Assembly: GCA_001803395.1 (NCBI GenBank) | Contig: MHBU01000008.1 | Location: forward strand, 1-45,643 | From: Methylotenera sp. RIFCSPLOWO2_02_FULL_45_14 | GTDB taxonomy: Bacteria; Pseudomonadota; Gammaproteobacteria; Burkholderiales; Methylophilaceae | DNA length: 45,643 nt | Direction of reading: 5' to 3' | In this document: positions 37,805 through 45,643 of the stretch, piece after piece | How the letters are laid out: every line of letters begins with the position of its first letter | Numbering within the stretch: the stretch's first letter is position 1 | Position numbers and translations under genes: made by a program | The notes under the pieces: generated by a model | Seen by the model: the letters and a program-made list of their open reading frames with translations, nothing else | Told to the model about the DNA's origin: nothing | Databases searched by the model: none

Positions 37805-40777
37805 TTAAAACTTAAGTAGTTTTTTAAGTTTAGCTGCGGCCTTTTCTTTGGCTTGGTCTTCTGCTGATTTTGGTGCTTCAGCAGGTGCAGCTGGTTGGGC
37901 TGTGCTATCTGTATTAGCAGGCGCTTCTGATGGTGCCGCATCAGCTGGTTTTTTCTTGCCTAGCAAACCTTGTAACGCATCTACTTTATCGCCACCGCCA
38001 AGCAACTCTTTTACCGCGCCGCCCTTGTCACTGCCCACTTTATCTAATAAATTAGATTTAGCAACCGCAACGCCAATGGCAGCAAAGTCCATGCCGTATT
38101 TAGGTGCAGAGAATGTGCCTGTAATTTTTACCGGAATAGTCAGGCCTGCTAAAGCATCCAAATCAGCACCACCCTGCCCTTTAAGTGACTTTACCACGGT
38201 CGGTTTGGCTAAATAGTTAATGGTTTCCTTACCAATATCAATGTCACCACGGCTATCGCCTTTTGCAAGCCTTAGAATCGGCGCTTTCATGGCGAGGTCT
38301 TCGTTGTGCGCAACACCATTTTTAATATCAAAAGAAGCGGCTAGCTCGCTAAAGTCGGTCTTTTTAGACTTGTCAGCGCCGATGCTGCTTTTGTCTTTGA
38401 ACAGGTCGGCCCTGGATTTCATGTCGCGAATCGTACCCGCAATATCCACGCCCTTTACCGCACCATCTGCAAGGTTAATAGCAGCTTTACCGTTTAGCGC
38501 TTTTTTAAGCGCACCTACACTGTTGCCCGATGTTGTTACATCAACACTGAGTGAGCCTTTTCCGTCCAGCATATCGTTGTTAATGGCATCTACTAACAAT
38601 GGGCCAATGGCAATGCCTTTCATGTCTTGTTTGAAGCTGATGTTAGGCGTAGCACGCGCATCCACTTTGAGCGTGCCGCTCATGCTGCCCTGATACAAAT
38701 TGGCGGAAAATGGCGAAACAGCTACCAATCCGCCATCAGCTTTAAGACCAATTTGTACGTTTTGCGTGGTTACGTTGGCCAGTTTTAGCCAGCCAATTTT
38801 CGCGTCACCAGACGCGTTAAGCTTTTTTAGCGCACTCAAATCAATCGGTGTATCGTCAGTACCTTTTGCTGCTGGCTGGTCACTTTTGGTGATGTATTTA
38901 TCTGCATCTAATTTATCAATGTTTACGTTAAAGCTATAAATCGGGTCGCTAAAACGTGCAATGCCTATATTAGCGTTAATTTGGCTATCATCCACTTTCG
39001 CGGTCACTGGATTTAAGTTTAACTTTTGACCATCTGCTTTCAGGTCGATGCGGATATTGGACGCTTTGGTTTTGCCGTATTTAAGGTTGCCAATGCGTAG
39101 CGAGCCATCAGCGTTAAGCGCTTTAAGTGCGCTTAAATCCAGCGGCTTATCACTCGCTTTGCTGTCGGTTGGCTTGGTGCTGTCACTGACATATTTATCC
39201 ACATCTATCTGGTCAATATCAATATCAAAGGTGTAAAGGGGGTTTGCAAAATGGCTGATCCCTACACTACCTTTGATGCGGCTATCGTCTAACTTTACGT
39301 TGAGGCCAGTTAATGCCAACTTTTCGCCATCCGCTTTGATATTGACGTTTAAACCTGAAACTTGGTATTTTTCATACAAAATGCTGCCCACATTTAGCTT
39401 GCCGTCTAACAACAGTGATTTCAGTGCGCTAAGTCCACTTTTATTTTCCTGGGCAGGCTGATTGGATTTTACGAGCAGCTTATTGAGGTTGAGCTTGTCG
39501 GCATTCAGGTTAAATTTGATATTGGGTTTTTTAAAGCTGGCGACTGCCACATCGCCATTTAATTTGGTGTCATCGATATTTAAGTTAAATTTGCTATTCA
39601 CCAATTCATTTTTAATATCCGCATGCAGGGTTAAATCAAAGCGACCTTGCATCGCGCCATTGGGTAAGCTTGGGTCTTTAATGTCTAAATTGCCCGCAAG
39701 TTTGGGTAAGTCAAAAATCAGGTTTTCAAGATTGCCATTAAAGGGTGAAGAAAACTTACCGTTAATGGTGCGCTTGCCTTGTACGCCAGCAATATCGCCT
39801 GTAATGCCGCTACTTTGCACGGCTTTGGGTGAGCCTTTAATGTCAGCTAACACCAAGTTAGCCTTGAAAGTATCGCCGGCTTTATCATGCGACAAACTAA
39901 CGGTTACTTTTTTGCCAGTGACCTCATCTTTTTGCGCGACTAATTCAGGTGCATTTAAGTCTAGCTTAAGTTTAGCGCCACTAAATTGCCCAGAAACGGC
40001 AAGCTTTAAGCTATCAATCAAAAATTCACGTGTTTCAGGTTTTGCATCAATATCACCGTTGGCAGTAATTTCCACCTCTTTACCGCCTAACAAATCACCC
40101 TTGATTACTGCATCTAGGCCTTTTGCCACAAAGTGCTTGGTCTCAGGGTCAACTAAAAAGTTGCCTTTGAGTTTGGCATTGGCAGAAAGTGCAGGTTGGT
40201 TTGAGGCAATAGAAAAATCTGTTACCAAATCGACTGGCTCAGCCAAGGCAATATGACCAGAAGTTAAATTGAATTTAGAGAGTGCGTATTTGGCACCTGA
40301 TCCTTCGTCAGTGTAGGTCACCGTAGAGTTACTTACTTTAACGCCATCGACATCAAATTTAATGACTGGTGATTCTTCTTTACTCAGTAAATCATCAAAA
40401 TTGGTGGTGCCATCTTTATATTTAATGATGTTGGCATTTGCGCCATCAATATAAATGGTATCGACTACCAACTGTTTTTTGAGTAACGGCAATATCGCAA
40501 GCGCTACTTTTGCGCTTTGGATAGAGGCGAATTCTTTATCAGATTTGTGTTCTGAAATAGAAATTTTGCCTAAATTAGCACCAATTTTTGGCCAAAAAGC
40601 CAGCTTGATGTCACCTTCAATGATTAAGGTGCGCTCTTTTTTGTCTTGTACTAATTTGATAATCAGTGGTTTGTAGTCATTTGGGTTAAAAGTCGCGGCG
40701 ATAATTGCCACCACTAATAGCAGCAAGGCAATGACACCAGCTAAACCAAACAAACCATATTTTAGAGATTTTTTCAT
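37805..40777 (-). CDS. AsmA-family envelope protein with tandem 99-residue repeats
   Basis: A large AsmA/YhjG-type protein, 990 residues from ATG 40777 (MKKSLKYGLFGL); a TTG at 40792 would add five residues. AsmA-like proteins are anchored in the inner membrane and span the periplasm as a beta-rich groove; several move phospholipids to the outer membrane. It has a membrane anchor at about 4-26, an AsmA N-terminal domain with FNPNDYKPLI near 31-40, a middle part with repeats, an AsmA_2 C-terminal domain (MSGTLKVDARATPNISFKQDMKGI on), and an Ala/Pro/Lys-rich tail. The middle part holds three copies of a module starting LSALK, spaced by exactly 99 residues. It is a single gene downstream of uppP in the same direction. 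Confidence 0.93.
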   Translation of the reverse strand: MKKSLKYGLFGLAGVIALLLLVVAIIAATFNPNDYKPLIIKLVQDKKERTLIIEGDIKLAFWPKIGANLGKISISEHKSDKEFASIQSAKVALAILPLLKKQLVVDTIYIDGANANIIKYKDGTTNFDDLLSKEESPVIKFDVDGVKVSNSTVTYTDEGSGAKYALSKFNLTSGHIALAEPVDLVTDFSIASNQPALSANAKLKGNFLVDPETKHFVAKGLDAVIKGDLLGGKEVEITANGDIDAKPETREFLIDSLKLAVSGQFSGAKLKLDLNAPELVAQKDEVTGKKVTVSLSHDKAGDTFKANLVLADIKGSPKAVQSSGITGDIAGVQGKRTINGKFSSPFNGNLENLIFDLPKLAGNLDIKDPSLPNGAMQGRFDLTLHADIKNELVNSKFNLNIDDTKLNGDVAVASFKKPNIKFNLNADKLNLNKLLVKSNQPAQENKSGLSALKSLLLDGKLNVGSILYEKYQVSGLNVNIKADGEKLALTGLNVKLDDSRIKGSVGISHFANPLYTFDIDIDQIDVDKYVSDSTKPTDSKASDKPLDLSALKALNADGSLRIGNLKYGKTKASNIRIDLKADGQKLNLNPVTAKVDDSQINANIGIARFSDPIYSFNVNIDKLDADKYITKSDQPAAKGTDDTPIDLSALKKLNASGDAKIGWLKLANVTTQNVQIGLKADGGLVAVSPFSANLYQGSMSGTLKVDARATPNISFKQDMKGIAIGPLLVDAINNDMLDGKGSLSVDVTTSGNSVGALKKALNGKAAINLADGAVKGVDIAGTIRDMKSRADLFKDKSSIGADKSKKTDFSELAASFDIKNGVAHNEDLAMKAPILRLAKGDSRGDIDIGKETINYLAKPTVVKSLKGQGGADLDALAGLTIPVKITGTFSAPKYGMDFAAIGVAVAKSNLLDKVGSDKGGAVKELLGGGDKVDALQGLLGKKKPADAAPSEAPANTDSTAQPAAPAEAPKSAEDQAKEKAAAKLKKLLKF

Positions 40778-40879
40778 GATGGGCTCTATCAATTATAAGT
40801 TAATCAAACTTCACGGATTACTCAAGTTTACAACGTCTGTGTTTTGCAATAAAGCAAAGCACTCTCCATAAACAAAAAC

Positions 40880-41677
40880 CTAATTAAAATACCAAATAAC
40901 AATTAAACCAAGTGCAATGCGATACCAGGCAAATATTTTAAAATCATGGGTCGCAACAAAGCGTAGCAAAAATTTAATGGCCACCAATGCTGAGATAAAT
41001 GCAGTAACAAAACCTACGGCAAACATGCCGATGTCATCTACTGAAAGCAGCTGCCGACTTTTAAGTAAATCATAGCCTGTGGCCGCAAACATAATGGGGA
41101 TGGCTAAAAAGAAAGAAAACTCGGTTGCAGTATGGCGATTTAAACCAAAGAGCATGCCGCCTAAAATGGTAGCGCCGGCACGTGATACGCCGGGAATTAG
41201 CGCAGCAGCTTGAGCTAAACCTATTTTTAAGGCTTGTTTATGGCTCATGGCATCAATGGAAACAGTTTTGCCTTTGAGCGGTATTTGCTCAATAGCCAAA
41301 ATAGCGATACCGCCAGTAATCAAGGCAACCGCTACGGTAAGCGGTGAAAATAAATACTCTTTAATTTGCTCGTGAAAGACCAAGCCGAGCAAGGCGGCAG
41401 GCAAAAAAGCAATAAACAAATTAAGCACAAAATCTTGCGACTTACTTTGGTTGGTAATGTGTAAGGCGGTGTAGATAAGCTTGCGGCGGTACTCCCAGCA
41501 CACGGCCAGAATTGCCGCGAGTTGAATCACAATGTCGAACACCTTGGCTTTGTCATCATTAAAGCCGATTAAGTCGCCCACAATGATGAGATGCCCCGTG
41601 CTGCTAATCGGCAAAAATTCAGTAGCGCCTTCAACGATGCCTTGAATAAAGGCTTTGAATAGTAAAATTAGATCCAT
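40880..41677 (-). CDS. uppP: Undecaprenyl-diphosphatase UppP (BacA)
   Basis: Integral membrane phosphatase of 265 residues that turns undecaprenyl diphosphate into the monophosphate carrier for cell-wall synthesis; it also gives bacitracin resistance. Both catalytic motifs are visible: EGATEFLPISSTGHLI (about 16-31) and PGVSRAGATI (about 160-169), and there are about seven or eight hydrophobic segments. The start is ATG 41677. It precedes asmA in the same direction with a gap of 102 bases. Confidence 0.97.
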   Translation of the reverse strand: MDLILLFKAFIQGIVEGATEFLPISSTGHLIIVGDLIGFNDDKAKVFDIVIQLAAILAVCWEYRRKLIYTALHITNQSKSQDFVLNLFIAFLPAALLGLVFHEQIKEYLFSPLTVAVALITGGIAILAIEQIPLKGKTVSIDAMSHKQALKIGLAQAAALIPGVSRAGATILGGMLFGLNRHTATEFSFFLAIPIMFAATGYDLLKSRQLLSVDDIGMFAVGFVTAFISALVAIKFLLRFVATHDFKIFAWYRIALGLIVIWYFN

Positions 41678-41721
41678 ATTTCCATTTGTTCGAGATGATT
41701 TTTTATTTAAACTTAGCTTAA

Positions 41722-41745
41722 CAAAAAAGGGCAGCTAAGAGGCCC
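41722..41745 (-). terminator. Possible terminator after yidB
   Basis: On the minus strand GGGC, nine bases, GCCC and then six T, about 12 bases beyond the yidB stop. The stem is short, so strength is uncertain. Confidence 0.45.
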
Positions 41746-41757
41746 ATTGTTGATTGT

Positions 41758-42150
41758 TTATTTGAGCAAGCCTAACAGCGCGCTCATTAGGTTGCCTGAG
41801 TTAGCATCCACTTCGCCATTCGGCGTCATTTTATCAATGACTTGTGGCAAATATTCGGCAATTTTATTGCCGATGTCACTTGGGCTCGTGCCTAATTTGG
41901 TGGCAATATTTGCCAGCGTGTCACTCCCTAATACTTGCGTGATTTGTTCGGCTGAAATCGGTAAGTTCTCACCCTTGCCAACCCATGAAGCCGCCTCCGC
42001 TGCAAAGCCAGCTGCCTTGAATTTTTCTAAAACGCCTTCTAAGCCACCATTTTGGTTAAATAAATCCATGGCTATTTGTACCATAGCGCCCTTATCGCCG
42101 CCTAACTTACCTAATGCTGCACCTGCTATGCGATCAAACAATCCCATCAT
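41758..42150 (-). CDS. yidB: YidB family protein (DUF937)
   Basis: A soluble protein of 130 residues of the YidB/DUF937 family; function unknown. It has the characteristic MGLFDRIAGAALGK start, the LLQ-type helical repeat and the ASWVGKGENLPISAEQITQVLGSDTLANIA segment (about 54-83). There are two ATGs in a row; AAGGA just upstream fits either. It sits between rluB and uppP, same direction, with 34 bases to the rluB stop. Annotation in other genomes gives no role, so nothing more can be said. Confidence 0.9.
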   Translation of the reverse strand: MMGLFDRIAGAALGKLGGDKGAMVQIAMDLFNQNGGLEGVLEKFKAAGFAAEAASWVGKGENLPISAEQITQVLGSDTLANIATKLGTSPSDIGNKIAEYLPQVIDKMTPNGEVDANSGNLMSALLGLLK

Positions 42151-42184
42151 GCTTCCTTCAGTTTTTCAAACGAGTAAAAGTAGC

Positions 42185-43435
42185 TTAAAAACGCTCATCA
42201 TTGCGTAAATAGCGCCACTGCCCAACGGGTAATTTACCTAAGTTTACACTGCCAATACGCACGCGTTTTAAACCCACCACGTGCAAACCTACCATTTCAC
42301 ACATACGGCGAATTTGGCGTTTTTTGCCTTCACGTAATACAAAGCGTAATTGATCTTCATTTTGCCAGCTTACTTTAGCAGGTTTGAGTTTTTCACCATC
42401 TAAACTTAAACCAAAATTAAGCAACTTCATATTGGCTTCAGTTAAATTTCCCTCTACGCGCACGAGATATTCTTTTTCTACGGTTGAATTTTCACCGATC
42501 AAATGGCGTGCCACGCGCCCATCTTGAGTAAGTACTAACATCCCTGTCGAGTCAATATCCAGGCGACCAGCCGGCGCTAAGCCATGCAAAAAACGACGCT
42601 GAAATTCTTTAGCGTGGTGCTGATTCAGCTCAGGATCATCCAGCCACTCGTTATCGGGGTGCACCAGCACAATCGCCGGTTGGTAATCATCCTCCGCCTG
42701 CCCGCTCACATAACCCACGGGCTTATGCAAAATAATGGTGACTAATTCTGATTGCACCTCATGCGCATAGCTACTGATCACAATTTCAGCATCCGGGTTA
42801 ATGCGCGAGCCTAGCGTATCAATAATCACGCCGTCCACCATGACCCAGCTGTTCATAATCCATTCGTCCGCCTCGCGACGTGAGCAAATGCCACGCTCCG
42901 CCATGACCTTTGAAAGCCGTGGTAAATCAGTGCTGACAGAAGTAGATTTATAGGCGGCCTTTGCGGCAGCGCCGTATTGCGGCGTAGCAACCGCATCATA
43001 ACCATCGCGCACCTTGCCACCACGGCGCGGCGCTTGCCGATACTGCGGCTCTTCTTTACTCGGCCTAGGCGTGGTGCGCGTATCAACGCCATGCGCTCTA
43101 GGTTGCCGAGGCTCTTGACTATTATCGGCTGGTCTAGCTTCAAATGGCTTGCGCTCATTCGGCGCAGCATCCGCTGAAGTTGTTTGATGTGACTTGCCAT
43201 CAAAACGATGATTTCGCTGCCCCGCTCTTGCTGGTGATTGGTTGGATGGCGCACGGCTCGCTGGCTCTTGCCGCACTGGCTGTGGTTCTACCCTAACCGG
43301 CACAGCGGCTTTAGGCGGCGCCACGCTGCGGTCACGCTTTGCAACCTCTGTACGCCGCACAGGGGCTTTGCTAGTTTTAACAAGCTCGCTATCGGATTTT
43401 TTGCTAAGTTTAAGTGTGGTCAAAATAATCTGCAT
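42185..43435 (-). CDS. rluB: Ribosomal large subunit pseudouridine synthase B
   Basis: RluB/RsuA-family pseudouridine synthase (23S rRNA U2605 in E. coli), 416 residues. An S4 RNA-binding domain (LPRLSKVMAERGICSRREADEWIMN, about 170-195) precedes the catalytic domain with the motif GRLDIDSTGMLVLTQDG and C-terminal GKKRQIRRMCEMVGLHVVGLKRVRIG. The first ~165 residues are low-complexity, rich in Arg, Pro, Ala and Gln, and probably disordered, so the protein is longer than the E. coli one (291), in which the extra stretch is C-terminal. The start ATG at 43435 lacks a clear ribosome site, and a later start cannot be excluded. It is the last core gene before the recombinase. Confidence 0.93.
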   Translation of the reverse strand: MQIILTTLKLSKKSDSELVKTSKAPVRRTEVAKRDRSVAPPKAAVPVRVEPQPVRQEPASRAPSNQSPARAGQRNHRFDGKSHQTTSADAAPNERKPFEARPADNSQEPRQPRAHGVDTRTTPRPSKEEPQYRQAPRRGGKVRDGYDAVATPQYGAAAKAAYKSTSVSTDLPRLSKVMAERGICSRREADEWIMNSWVMVDGVIIDTLGSRINPDAEIVISSYAHEVQSELVTIILHKPVGYVSGQAEDDYQPAIVLVHPDNEWLDDPELNQHHAKEFQRRFLHGLAPAGRLDIDSTGMLVLTQDGRVARHLIGENSTVEKEYLVRVEGNLTEANMKLLNFGLSLDGEKLKPAKVSWQNEDQLRFVLREGKKRQIRRMCEMVGLHVVGLKRVRIGSVNLGKLPVGQWRYLRNDERF

Positions 43436-43626
43436 TCATTTAATTTGTAAGGCTATTTTAACAAAATAAAGCTACATTCTCTGAATTATTAAAGCGTTAG
43501 CTGCAAAGTTTATTTCGGGAGAATGTGTTGTAAATAAAAGGTATCCGTATTTCATGATTGATTTGCCATTCTTAATTAAGCATCTGCTTTAGAGTACCTT
43601 GATTTAGAAGTTATGGGGCAACTTGC

Positions 43627-43681
43627 GGCCAATTACAGCCATTTAGAGCAGTTAGTTCGAGCCTGATTGGGGGGCCAATTA
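43627..43681. other. Candidate attachment half-site: tRNA-like T-arm and 9-bp direct repeat
   Basis: GGCCAATTA occurs at 43627-43635 (overlapping the recombinase stop) and again at 43673-43681. Between them the plus strand has GTTAG-TTCGAGC-CTGAT (43651-43667), a five-pair stem with a loop that fits the tRNA T-loop rule TTCRANY, then GGGGGGCCA ending at 43677, like the 3' end of a tRNA-Asn. The rest of a tRNA is not there. Because the site is at the end of a large serine recombinase gene beside a core gene, it may be an attL or att remnant. Confidence 0.4.
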
Positions 43682-45258
43682 GATACAAAAGTGGGCACTC
43701 TTTGCGGATTGCCCTTTTTTGTTTCTGCAACCGCATAAGCAAGCGCATCATAGCTGCCAGAAATATGCGCCTCGTTGCCTTCAATCGTAATCTCATTTAC
43801 CAATAGCTTTAAATAGTCCTTACCAAAGCGTGAGCTACGATCTAATAGTCTTGATCTTAGTGCAGTGCTAAATGCGCTGATATGTTGCGGCTTGAGTATA
43901 TCAGTCGGCATTTCACGCTGACGTTTCAAGCTGGCGATCTCTAGCAGTACGTCTTGCCGTCTAGCTTGGAGTTTGTGCGAGCGATGCTGCAAGGTTTCAT
44001 CCAATGGTAGAAAGCCCTTCTCAACCGCTTCAAATAGCCTCTCGGAGCTTTGCTTGAGTGTTTCCATTTCTTTCTGTAACGGTTTGAGGCGTTCTGATTG
44101 GTCGGCGTGTGAGGCTTTGTGCAGTTTTCTCATCTCATCCAGCATGATCTGCACACGATCCGCCGTAAAAACTTTGTCTGCAAGGGAAGTAAGGACGAGG
44201 TCATCTAGTTTCTGCATGGGAAATGCGGGCATGGTGCAGAGGTTAATACCCTTTCCTATGCGCGTGTTGCACTTGTAGTAGCGATAACGACCGCCTTTAC
44301 CTGTTGCAAGAGTAAGTCCAGCGCCACAGACACCGCATTTAAGTAGCCCAGTGAGCAGGGTTGGAGAGTTGACTAATCTCGGCGGCACTTTTGCGCGCGC
44401 GCGCGCCGCACGGCGGCTGCGTGCGTCCTCATACGTTGCCGCCGAGATAATTGGTTCTAACTCTATCCTGATCCATTCGGATTCAGGCTTCAGCTCTTTG
44501 GTTTTTTGGTCGGTCTTGTTGAAGTAGTATTCGCCTTTGTAAGTCGGGCTGGAAAGTATTTCATGCACCCTGCTGCGATTCCATTTCTGAGTGCGTAGCA
44601 TGATGTTTTTGTTATTCAAATACGTCGCTATATCTTTCGCACCCATAGAGCCTTGCTCATTACCATGCAAATATAAATCGTAGATATGTTTTACCGTAAC
44701 CGATTCGGCAGGATCAATTTCAATGCGTTTCTTGATCTTGCCCTTGCTGCCGATAAGCTCAGTATCAAACGTGCGATAACCGAATGGCGGACGTGAGCCG
44801 TTGAAGTAGCCGCGTCTGGCATTCTCTTTCATGGCGCGTAATGTGTGCTTGCCGTTTTCTTTACTGGAGTATTCATCAAACAAGCTAAAAATCTTAGCGG
44901 CCATCTCCCCTGCTGGATCATCGCTGGTGAGCTGGGTTATGGAGATGATCTTGCAACCAGCCCGTTTGAGCATGCGTTCATAATTGAGAAACTCGAACAT
45001 ATCTCTAAAGAAGCGTGAGCGACTGTGAATGATAACCGCTTCATAGGGTTCACTGTCACCCGTGGCATCGGCAATCATTTGCTGAAAGGCTGGACGTTTA
45101 TCATCAGTAGCGGAAGCACCAGCTTCGACATATTCCATCGCCACAGCATGACCATTCGCCGCACACCAATCACGCATCTGATTTAATTGGTCTGGGATAG
45201 AAAGGTCTTTTTCTGCTTGTTTGACTGTGGAAACTCTTGCATATAGTGCAACCGCCAT
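43633..45258 (-). CDS. Large serine recombinase (site-specific integrase)
   Basis: A serine recombinase of 541 residues. The resolvase domain is at about 1-150 with catalytic Ser10 in LYARVSTVKQ and the HSRSRFFRD arginine motif near 76-84; then the recombinase domain (about 160-265, RRGYFNGSRPPFGYR), the zinc ribbon CGVCGAGL with CNTRIGKGINLC (about 310-345), and a coiled coil (about 370-455). Such enzymes integrate and excise phages and islands without host factors. AAGGAG precedes the ATG by nine bases. The last 16 residues, after VPTFVSNW, look like translation of an att site rather than a folded part. Two small ORFs lie directly upstream in the same direction. The gene is intact, so the element may be active. 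Confidence 0.93.
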   Translation of the reverse strand: MAVALYARVSTVKQAEKDLSIPDQLNQMRDWCAANGHAVAMEYVEAGASATDDKRPAFQQMIADATGDSEPYEAVIIHSRSRFFRDMFEFLNYERMLKRAGCKIISITQLTSDDPAGEMAAKIFSLFDEYSSKENGKHTLRAMKENARRGYFNGSRPPFGYRTFDTELIGSKGKIKKRIEIDPAESVTVKHIYDLYLHGNEQGSMGAKDIATYLNNKNIMLRTQKWNRSRVHEILSSPTYKGEYYFNKTDQKTKELKPESEWIRIELEPIISAATYEDARSRRAARARAKVPPRLVNSPTLLTGLLKCGVCGAGLTLATGKGGRYRYYKCNTRIGKGINLCTMPAFPMQKLDDLVLTSLADKVFTADRVQIMLDEMRKLHKASHADQSERLKPLQKEMETLKQSSERLFEAVEKGFLPLDETLQHRSHKLQARRQDVLLEIASLKRQREMPTDILKPQHISAFSTALRSRLLDRSSRFGKDYLKLLVNEITIEGNEAHISGSYDALAYAVAETKKGNPQRVPTFVSNWPPNQARTNCSKWL

Positions 45259-45271
45259 GATGATTTACTCC

Positions 45272-45418
45272 TTAGTCTTGCTCTATGTTTTGGATCATTT
45301 CTTTTAGTATTTCTGGAAATACTACGCTGATTAAACGCAGCTCCTCTAATAGAACATTATCTGAATCTATAAATTGACGGGCTGTGAAAGCTACATCGAA
45401 GTTTTGATATTTGTTCAC
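45272..45418 (-). CDS. Unrecognised 48-residue acidic protein upstream of the recombinase
   Basis: ORF of 48 codons with GTG start at 45418; an in-frame TGA two codons upstream rules out a longer form. It starts MNKYQNFDVAFTARQFIDSD and ends MIQNIEQD; it is acidic and probably all-helical, with no membrane segment. It ends 14 bases before the recombinase ATG, and the recombinase ribosome site overlaps its stop region, so the two are co-transcribed. AAGGGGGT lies ten bases before the GTG. I know no family for it. Small proteins coded beside large serine recombinases are sometimes recombination directionality factors; that is only a guess here. Confidence 0.55.
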   Translation of the reverse strand: MNKYQNFDVAFTARQFIDSDNVLLEELRLISVVFPEILKEMIQNIEQD

Positions 45419-45447
45419 GCATCATGGCACCCCCTTTCTTGCATAGT

Positions 45448-45643
45448 CTATTCCCGCCCATTCCCGTCCATCCCATGCTGCTTTTGAAGTAACAGCGACT
45501 TTAATTCTTGTTCCAAGCCACGCTCACCAAGTTCATTTAAAAGCAGCTTTTTAAATGCCTGAAATTGATGTTCTGGTAGCGATGATTGGGCAATCAGTAA
45601 TATCCGATTTTTACGGGTATTGAGTAGCGTAATTGCCGCATGA
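45448..45643 (-). CDS. Unrecognised protein, C-terminal part, first gene visible of the recombinase operon
   Basis: An open frame enters from the right edge and closes with TAG at 45448-45450, giving the last 64 residues of a protein that starts outside the window. Visible parts are AAITLLNTRKNRILLIAQSS, then PEHQFQAFKKLLLNELGERG and a charged helix with GLEQELKSLLLQ. The composition is that of a soluble helical protein. It has no start in the window. It ends 29 bases before the GTG of the 48-residue ORF and has the same direction, so all three genes appear to be one unit. No family recognised. Confidence 0.55.
   Translation of the reverse strand, partial: HAAITLLNTRKNRILLIAQSSLPEHQFQAFKKLLLNELGERGLEQELKSLLLQKQHGMDGNGRE

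Noticed and set aside
39462-40256. Plus-strand open frame of 264 codons
   Set aside because: It is opposite the AsmA-family gene, has no ribosome site or family similarity, and reflects the codon pattern of the true gene.
43611-43796. Small minus-strand ORF at the recombinase 3' end
   Set aside because: It is a frame-shifted reading of the recombinase end and the tRNA-like site; such peptides are well-known artefacts of tRNA-like DNA.
44393-44406. Fourteen-base alternating GC run in the recombinase
   Set aside because: It encodes an Ala/Arg stretch in frame (RAARARAK). It may be prone to slippage, but nothing suggests phase variation.

Overview
The window is a stretch of chromosome from a betaproteobacterium. 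The gene content and protein sequences suggest the methylotroph family Methylophilaceae, most likely a Methylotenera-type organism; this is an inference from family knowledge, as no search was run. Pointers are a moderate-to-low GC content, a formaldehyde-activating-enzyme (Fae) homologue, a quinoprotein-associated metallo-hydrolase, a gltBD ammonia-assimilation pair, and the gene orders parAB-atpIBEFHAGDC-glmUS and argS-SPOR-dsbA-SDR.

Layout. 1-1353: the 3' end of parA and complete parB (chromosome segregation). 1534-8823: a complete nine-gene ATP synthase operon closed by a strong terminator. 8932-12354: glmU and glmS (UDP-GlcNAc synthesis), with hairpins and a perfect REP doublet between them. 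12355-12650: a short region with a convincing 30-residue ORF behind a good Shine-Dalgarno sequence and several REP-like palindromes. 12651-15858: yaeQ, ettA, a second REP-like palindrome and an SDR gene. 16027-19091: dsbA, a SPOR-domain gene and argS on the minus strand. 19174-24408: priA, tRNA-Gly(CCC) and a thiD-thiE-hemL operon. 24556-31884: gltB, gltD and hemE. 31930-35180: cytochrome b561 divergent from a periplasmic MBL hydrolase over a perfect CRP-type palindrome, then DoxX, GNAT and a Fae paralogue. 35287-36334: yqjD-yqjE-yqjK-like stress membrane-protein operon. 36536-43435: mutY, a tiny lipoprotein gene, a large AsmA-family gene, uppP, yidB and rluB.

43440-45643: the edge of what looks like an integrated element. 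A large serine recombinase gene lies next to rluB, with two small unrecognised ORFs upstream of it in the same direction, the outer one running off the window. The end of the recombinase gene overlaps a tRNA T-arm-like sequence and a 9-bp direct repeat, a plausible attachment half-site.

Most of the window is housekeeping: segregation, energy conversion, envelope precursors, thiamine, haem and glutamate synthesis. The less ordinary parts are the Fae paralogue that lacks the conserved histidine, the small ORFs at 12430 and 37630, the REP-like repeats, the exact 99-residue repeats in the AsmA protein, and the recombinase locus. I see no CRISPR array, rRNA or insertion-sequence transposase. No stretch over about 300 bases lacks a gene or a listed element; the 200-base gap 36335-36535 shows nothing I can assign.
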